The notes beneath the pieces were generated by a model. That model searched no databases and was not told the DNA's origin. It worked only from the letters and a program-made list of their open reading frames with translations. Both the position numbers and the translations under genes were made by a program. A DNA stretch of 64,000 nt from Boseongicola sp. H5 (GTDB lineage: Bacteria; Pseudomonadota; Alphaproteobacteria; Rhodobacterales; Rhodobacteraceae), in contig JACNMN010000009.1 in assembly GCA_020622165.1 (NCBI GenBank), forward strand, positions 62,001 to 126,000, read 5' to 3'. Shown one piece after another: positions 59,916 to 64,000 of the stretch (positions within the stretch are counted from its first letter, which is position 1; each line of letters starts with the position of its first letter).

Positions 59916-60226
59916 GTCTCAAAGGTCTCGGCGATTCTCTGCCTCGCTGCAATGAGAGCAGGCAGGGTTCAACCCCAAAGCTTTCCACGGTTCCTGTGGA
60001 CAAGCCTCAGGATAAATCTTGGTCAGGACGATTTTCTCCTTGTTTTTGGCCCCCTTCATCGATTTGCCTATTTTTTAGGCGCATTATCAACTACTTGTTT
60101 TGTAACGATAATTTTTCCCGTTTGCCGTCGGGTCACAGCCCCGTCATAAAAGCGTGATCGCCTTGTTACACTGTCTAGGGCGGTGGACAACTGGCCGATC
60201 ACGCAGCAGGTACGGCGGATCTGGCC
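59916..60226. other. intergenic region between the SDR gene and uvrC
   Basis: These 311 bases contain an AT-rich core at about 60030-60120 with a small hairpin GCCTA-TTTTT-TAGGC at 60066-60080. Two sequences resemble one-mismatch DnaA boxes (TGTGGACAA around 59995-60003 and GTGGACAA near 60183). No gene was recognised. It probably carries the uvrC promoter. There are no origin-linked neighbours such as hemE, gidA or parAB, so an origin is not claimed. Confidence 0.4.
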
Positions 60227-61000
60227 TTATTCAACCCCAAGCACATCCGGCGTCTGCCATGCCAGATGCTGCCCCCCATCAACGCAGATCAGCTGCCCGG
60301 TCACCGCCGGGGCACCGATGAGATACCGGAGCGCATTGCAGATATCGGCCGGGTCTGCGCCGCGTTCCAGAAGCGTGGCCGCGCGTTGCGCCGCGAAATG
60401 CTCCGCCGACTGCCGGACGCCTTGCATCGTGGGCCCGGGGCCTATGGCGTTGACCCGGATGCGTGGCGCCAGCGCCTGCGCGGCGGTCCGGGTAAACGCC
60501 CAGAGGCCCATTTTCGCGATGGTGTAGGTCATGAATTCGGGCGTCAGTTTGCGCACGCGCTGGTCGATCATGTTGACGACCAGCCCGTCGGCCATGGGGC
60601 CACCTTCCTGCCCGAGGGCGACGGGCATCTGTGCGGCCATGGCCTGTGTCAGCAGAAACGGTGCGCGCAGGTTCGATCCGATATGCCTGTCCCAGCTTTC
60701 GCGCGTCGCACTCGACAAGGTGTCGTACTCGAAGATCGAGGCGTTGTTGACGAGCACGGTAATCGGCGCTTCCAAAGCATCCGCCGCGCGGGGGACCAAG
60801 GCGACCGTTTCTTCTTCCGACAAAAGGTCAGCCTGCAGGGCGACGGCCTTTTGGCCAAGAGCCCTGATCTCGTTCACCGTCTCGGCGGCTTCCGCGTGCG
60901 AACTGGCGAAATGCACGGCCACGTCATGGCCCATCTCCGCAAGCGTCAGGGCCATGGCCCGGCCAATACGCTTGCCGGCTCCGGTCACCAATGCAGCCAT
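60227..61000 (-). CDS. SDR oxidoreductase, pteridine-reductase/FolM-like
   Basis: A 257-residue NADPH-dependent reductase. TGAGKRIGRAMA at 7-18 has the arginine-containing cofactor loop (TGxxKRIG) of pteridine reductases and FolM. The active site reads VNMIDQRV and then YTIAK, with the Asp 13 residues before the Tyr, the same spacing as the Asp-Tyr-Lys set of PTR1, instead of the usual Ser-Tyr-Lys. A dihydrobiopterin or dihydromonapterin reductase role is therefore suggested. It is upstream of uvrC on the same strand. Confidence 0.87.
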   Translation of the reverse strand: MAALVTGAGKRIGRAMALTLAEMGHDVAVHFASSHAEAAETVNEIRALGQKAVALQADLLSEEETVALVPRAADALEAPITVLVNNASIFEYDTLSSATRESWDRHIGSNLRAPFLLTQAMAAQMPVALGQEGGPMADGLVVNMIDQRVRKLTPEFMTYTIAKMGLWAFTRTAAQALAPRIRVNAIGPGPTMQGVRQSAEHFAAQRAATLLERGADPADICNALRYLIGAPAVTGQLICVDGGQHLAWQTPDVLGVE

Positions 61001-61017
61001 GTCGCCGCCTCCCCGCC

Positions 61018-61971
61018 TCAGGCCAAAAGCATCGCGATATAAATGACGTAAAGTGCCACGAATACCAGCCCCACGACCCGCCCCATCCCCAGCTTCAGGA
61101 AGACGAACGGCGCCAGCACGAGCGAGGCCGCCAGCATCACCCAGAAATCGAACGCGAAAAACGAGGGGTCGACCGGGATCGGACCGACCAGCGCGGCAAC
61201 CCCGATGATCGCCAGAAGGTTGAACATGTTGGACCCGATGACATTGCCGAGCGCCACCTCCGCATGTTTGCGGATCGCGGCCATCACCGTTGTCGCCAGT
61301 TCCGGCAGAGAGGTGCCGACAGCCACGAGGGTCAGGCCGATGACCGTCTCGCTGATACCGTAGGCACGGGCAATCGCGGTCGAACTGTCGACCAACAGGC
61401 TGGCACCCAACGGCAACCCGACCAGACCCAGAACCAGATAAAGGCCGATCTTCCAGCCCGGCATCGACGGGTCGGCCTCTTCAAGCTCTTCCTCGGGGGG
61501 CACGCCGTTCGCCGCCGCGCGATGGGCCTGCGCATCGCGAAACGCGTCGCCCAGAACCAGCCCGAGCGCGGCCAGAAGAACAAGCCCGTGCCACCAGAGA
61601 AACGGCCCGGCATAGGCGAGACCAATGAACAGGAACGTGCCCGCGATCATCATCAGATAGGTCCGCCGGGTCTCGCATTTGCGCGTATCGAGCCCCGAGA
61701 TCAGGGCAGGCACCCCCAGAACCAGCAGGATATTCGCAGTGTTGGAGCCCACCACATTGCCGAGAGCCAGACCCGGCACACCGTCAAGAATCGCCTGAAT
61801 CGAGATCAGAAGTTCGGGTGCCGACGTGCCGAAAGCCACCACGGTCAGACTGACGATCAGCGCCGGGATACCGAGCCTGAGGCTGAGATTCACCGCGCCG
61901 CGGACAAGGACGTCACCAGCCAAGAGCAGGATGACCAGGCCAAGGCCCGCCAGCAAGAACTCGATGACCAT
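61018..61971 (-). CDS. calcium/sodium antiporter, CaCA family
   Basis: A 317-residue inner-membrane exchanger with ten or eleven helices. Two inverted alpha-repeats carry the ion-binding signatures GTSAPELLISIQA with GNVVGSNTANILLVLG, and GTSLPELATTVMAA with GNVIGSNMFNLLAIIG, including the paired glutamates. It resembles YrbG. It lies 17 bp ahead of the SDR gene on the same strand and 3 bp after the mini zinc-ribbon gene. Confidence 0.93.
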   Translation of the reverse strand: MVIEFLLAGLGLVILLLAGDVLVRGAVNLSLRLGIPALIVSLTVVAFGTSAPELLISIQAILDGVPGLALGNVVGSNTANILLVLGVPALISGLDTRKCETRRTYLMMIAGTFLFIGLAYAGPFLWWHGLVLLAALGLVLGDAFRDAQAHRAAANGVPPEEELEEADPSMPGWKIGLYLVLGLVGLPLGASLLVDSSTAIARAYGISETVIGLTLVAVGTSLPELATTVMAAIRKHAEVALGNVIGSNMFNLLAIIGVAALVGPIPVDPSFFAFDFWVMLAASLVLAPFVFLKLGMGRVVGLVFVALYVIYIAMLLA

Positions 61972-61974
61972 CGC

Positions 61975-62163
61975 TTAGCTTTGCCCTTCGGAACAGTGGC
62001 GGCACGGCCCGCCCTTGAGATTGTAACGCCCGCATTCGGGGCACAGCCGTGGTTTCGGCAGACCGCCGGTCCGACCGCCGCGCCCGATCCGCGGCAGCCG
62101 CAGCCGGCCAAACAAGGCCAGAACCACCATGCCGATCAGAAAAAGGGTGACGATCTTGACCAT
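61975..62163 (-). CDS. membrane-anchored zinc-ribbon mini-protein
   Basis: A 62-residue protein with an N-terminal hydrophobic helix at about 3-18, a basic linker (GRLRLPRIGRGGRTGG) and a CPEC-x9-CRHC ribbon that could bind zinc. It is tightly packed between the S49 peptidase (3 bp) and the antiporter (3 bp), which supports it as a real gene. Function unknown; the position suggests a regulatory or assembly partner of either neighbour. Confidence 0.75.
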   Translation of the reverse strand: MVKIVTLFLIGMVVLALFGRLRLPRIGRGGRTGGLPKPRLCPECGRYNLKGGPCRHCSEGQS

Positions 62164-62166
62164 GGG

Positions 62167-62967
62167 TTACAGACCGTATCGCGCATAGGCCGCGCGGGTA
62201 TCGAGGGCGCCCACCGCTTCTTCCACGATCCGGACCCCAAAGCGCTGAAGAAGGCCGCGCCTGGGCCCGTACACGGCAAACCGGGTCTTGTCGCCGTAGA
62301 TCTCCTTCATCTTCGGCCGCAAATGGCTCAGACCATCGGCAAGCCCCAGATCGACCGCTTTGCGGCCAACCCAGAATTCACCCGTGAAAAGGTCTTCGCC
62401 CTCGCCGATCCGCGCGCCGCGGCTGTCCTTGACATGGGCGATGAAGGCCTCGTGGATCTGCTCCTGGATGGCCCGCAGGCGCGCCACGTCCTCCTCCCGC
62501 TCCGGGCGAAACGGATCGAGCATGGATTTGTCCTTGCCCGCGGTATGAACCCGCCGTTCGATCCCGAAGCGCCCGATGAATTCATGCAGCCCGAAGCTGG
62601 CCGAAATCACCCCTATCGATCCGACGATGGAGCTTGCATCAATCCAGATCTTCTCGGCCGCGCAGGCGAGCCAATACCCGCCCGATGCCGCGACATCTTC
62701 CACAAACGCGTGGACGGGCACGTCTTTTTCCTCGGAAAGTCGTTTGATGCGGGCCGCGATCAACGAGGATTGCACCGCCGACCCGCCGGGCGAATTGATC
62801 GATAGTGCCACGGCCGCAGGTTTGCCTCGGGCGAAGGCCTTTTCGAGTATCGGGCCCATCGCCACATCGCTCAGAACCGGGCCCCGGCCTGCCCCGGTGA
62901 TCACACCCTGAAGGCGCACGACCGCCACCAGAGGATCATTTTTCATGAATGGGATGAAGCGCTTCAT
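62167..62967 (-). CDS. S49-family serine peptidase (SohB/SppA-like)
   Basis: A 266-residue signal-peptide-peptidase-like protease. [25 protein letters not shown] near 62-86 and VEDVAASGGYWLACAAEKI near 98-116 carry the nucleophile Ser and substrate strand; the general-base Lys lies in the following helix as in SohB. No signal peptide is seen, so it may be cytoplasmic or peripherally attached. The frame opens at 63069, but ATG 62967 (MKRFIPFMKND) starts the family domain. It diverges from modA. Confidence 0.88.
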   Translation of the reverse strand: MKRFIPFMKNDPLVAVVRLQGVITGAGRGPVLSDVAMGPILEKAFARGKPAAVALSINSPGGSAVQSSLIAARIKRLSEEKDVPVHAFVEDVAASGGYWLACAAEKIWIDASSIVGSIGVISASFGLHEFIGRFGIERRVHTAGKDKSMLDPFRPEREEDVARLRAIQEQIHEAFIAHVKDSRGARIGEGEDLFTGEFWVGRKAVDLGLADGLSHLRPKMKEIYGDKTRFAVYGPRRGLLQRFGVRIVEEAVGALDTRAAYARYGL

Positions 62968-63097
62968 GGGACGGCATGTAGCCTGCGGGTCGGGTCCGAA
63001 CAAGGCACGGCCCCAAGAAATAGGGTCTCTGTGCCCGTCATGTGGCAGCGGGGCCGGAAAAACCGTCATCGGCGCTGGACTTTAGCCCGAAACTGAC

Positions 63098-63109
63098 GCG
63101 CAATTGCGC
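63098..63109. promoter_or_regulatory. 12-bp palindrome at the modA ribosome-binding region
   Basis: GCGCAATTGCGC lies two bases before the modA ATG, where a Shine-Dalgarno would be; no AGGAG-like element is visible. It could be an operator or an RNA hairpin controlling translation. It does not match the classic ModE palindrome. Confidence 0.4.
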
Positions 63110-63111
63110 AG

Positions 63112-63921
63112 ATGAGTACAAGATCCCAACCTTCCAGCCGTCTGCATCCCAGAGCTTTTTCAAGCCGGCTTCTGCCGGCACTGGCCGCGCTTTTTCTGAG
63201 CCTCGCCCCCTTTGGCGGGGTGAGTCAGGCGCGCGCCGACACCATTCTGATCTTCGCGGCGGCCAGCCTGCGTGAGGCGCTGGACGAGGTGGCCGCCGTC
63301 TGGACCGGCGCGCCGCTGTCGGTGTCCTACGCAGGCAGTTCCGCCCTTGCCCGGCAGATCGAGGCTGGTGCACCGGCGGATCTGTTCCTGTCCGCCAACA
63401 TGGCTTGGATCGCGCATCTGGCCGAACGCGGCATCACCGACCCCGAACGGACTACCGCACTGCTTGCCAACCGGCTGGTCCTCGCCGGGCCGGCAGATGC
63501 CGTTCATCCGGTCGAAGATCTTGCCGCCGCACTGGCCGCGCTGCCCGGGGATGCCCGGATTGCGACCGGATTTCTGGAGGCGGTCCCTGCCGGGATATAT
63601 GCGCGCCAGGCGCTTGAGGCCTCGGATCTGCTTGAAGATCTCATGCCCCGCATCGTCCAGACCGAAAATGTGCGCATCGCGCTCGCCCTCGCCGCGCGGG
63701 GGGAGGTCGCCCGGGCAATTGTCTACCGCACCGACGCGCTGGCAGAGCCCGGCGTCGCGATCGAGGTGCTGATCCCCAAGACGCTGCATGACCCGATCCG
63801 CTATCCCGCCGCCCTGATGACGGCCAGCACGCACCCGGAAGCGGCCGCGTTTCTGGCATTTCTCACCTCGCCGCAGGCCATGGCGATCTTTCGATCCCAC
63901 GGGTTCGAGGTGCCGGAATGA
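63112..63921 (+). CDS. modA: molybdate ABC transporter substrate-binding protein
   Basis: The periplasmic molybdate receptor, 269 residues. A long signal peptide ends near SQARA (about residue 42). The mature protein starts LIFAAASLREALDEVA, with the oxyanion-binding serines/alanine (AASL and YAGSSALARQI), GAPADLFLSAN and AIVYRTDAL. Its stop overlaps the modB start by 4 bp. A nearby moaB and moaDE supply cofactor synthesis. Confidence 0.93.
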   Translation: MSTRSQPSSRLHPRAFSSRLLPALAALFLSLAPFGGVSQARADTILIFAAASLREALDEVAAVWTGAPLSVSYAGSSALARQIEAGAPADLFLSANMAWIAHLAERGITDPERTTALLANRLVLAGPADAVHPVEDLAAALAALPGDARIATGFLEAVPAGIYARQALEASDLLEDLMPRIVQTENVRIALALAARGEVARAIVYRTDALAEPGVAIEVLIPKTLHDPIRYPAALMTASTHPEAAAFLAFLTSPQAMAIFRSHGFEVPE

Positions 63922-64000
63922 CATTTGGACTTAGCCCGGCGGAGTGGCAGGTGGTCGCCCTGTCGCTACAGGTCGCAATCTGGGCGACGCTGGCAAGCCT
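63918..64000 (+). CDS. modB: molybdate ABC transporter permease, partial
   Basis: The first 27 codons of a gene running off the window: MTFGLSPAEWQVVALSLQVA then IWATLAS, which matches the N-terminus of ModB, the permease that pairs with ModA. The ATG overlaps the modA stop (ATGA). Confidence 0.85.
   Translation, partial: MTFGLSPAEWQVVALSLQVAIWATLAS

Noticed and set aside
59990-60190. Replication origin
   Set aside because: Only two imperfect DnaA-like boxes, one AT-rich stretch, and none of the usual alphaproteobacterial origin neighbours.

Overview
The window reads as a stretch of core chromosome from an alphaproteobacterium of the Rhodobacteraceae (Roseobacter group). The base composition is GC-rich, genes are tightly packed and often overlap by 4 bp, and several products are typical of this group: the short aa3-type cytochrome oxidase subunit IV, a DUF1013/TrcR-type protein, COQ9, a membrane-anchored cytochrome c, and the dnaX-ybaB-recR and uvrC-pgsA-moaD-moaE blocks. 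The assignment comes from protein resemblance and gene order recognised by eye; no search was run. No tRNA, rRNA, insertion sequence, prophage or CRISPR array was seen. The only structural RNA recognised is the small SRP RNA.

Layout. Positions 1-11.6 kb: a membrane-anchored cytochrome c diverging from prephenate dehydratase, a secreted double PRC-barrel protein, a complete OXA-like class D beta-lactamase behind an unusually AT-rich leader, an EamA exporter, a SRPBCC protein, nudC, a cpdB-like nucleotidase without a signal peptide, and a three-gene ABC importer. 11.6-20.5 kb: a YpfJ-like metallopeptidase, the SRP RNA, rsgA, a hydrolase/TetR divergent pair sharing a twin operator, an ankyrin protein, a DUF202 protein and dnaX-ybaB-recR. 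20.6-31.6 kb: RNase T2, TrcR-like protein, aminotransferase-SDR-methyltransferase, clpS, a HAD hydrolase, an ArsR-SRPBCC-YCII operon, a CDP-alcohol phosphatidyltransferase, quinone oxidoreductase and COQ9 divergent from rpsU, then a lipoprotein and the tiny COX subunit IV.

31.7-44.4 kb: DUF6173-like protein, MBL hydrolase and acyl-CoA dehydrogenase; Sua5; YqgE; a DsbD-like periplasmic domain protein; an RND efflux pair; and a coupled UDG-phosphoesterase-moaB operon. 44.6-48.4 kb: pyrB, two uncharacterised proteins with membrane segments, a dihydroorotase-like protein lacking key metal ligands, and plsY, all joined by 4-bp overlaps. 48.5-57.9 kb: a DUF805 gene broken by one amber codon, gshA, two uncharacterised genes, GNAT, rsmE, ubiA, an OmpA/BON-type envelope protein with a coiled-coil partner, and moaE-moaD-pgsA. 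58-64 kb: uvrC, a pteridine-reductase-like SDR, a Ca2+/Na+ antiporter, a zinc-ribbon mini-protein, an S49 peptidase, and modA with the start of modB.

Themes. Molybdenum appears three times (moaB, moaE-moaD, modA-modB). Ubiquinone and respiration appear as ubiA, COQ9, the COX subunit IV and cytochrome c. The items most worth following are the pyrB operon with its apparently inactive dihydroorotase and two unknown membrane-associated proteins, the OXA-like enzyme, the two operators visible in the TetR and ArsR regions, and the SDR whose catalytic lysine is missing.
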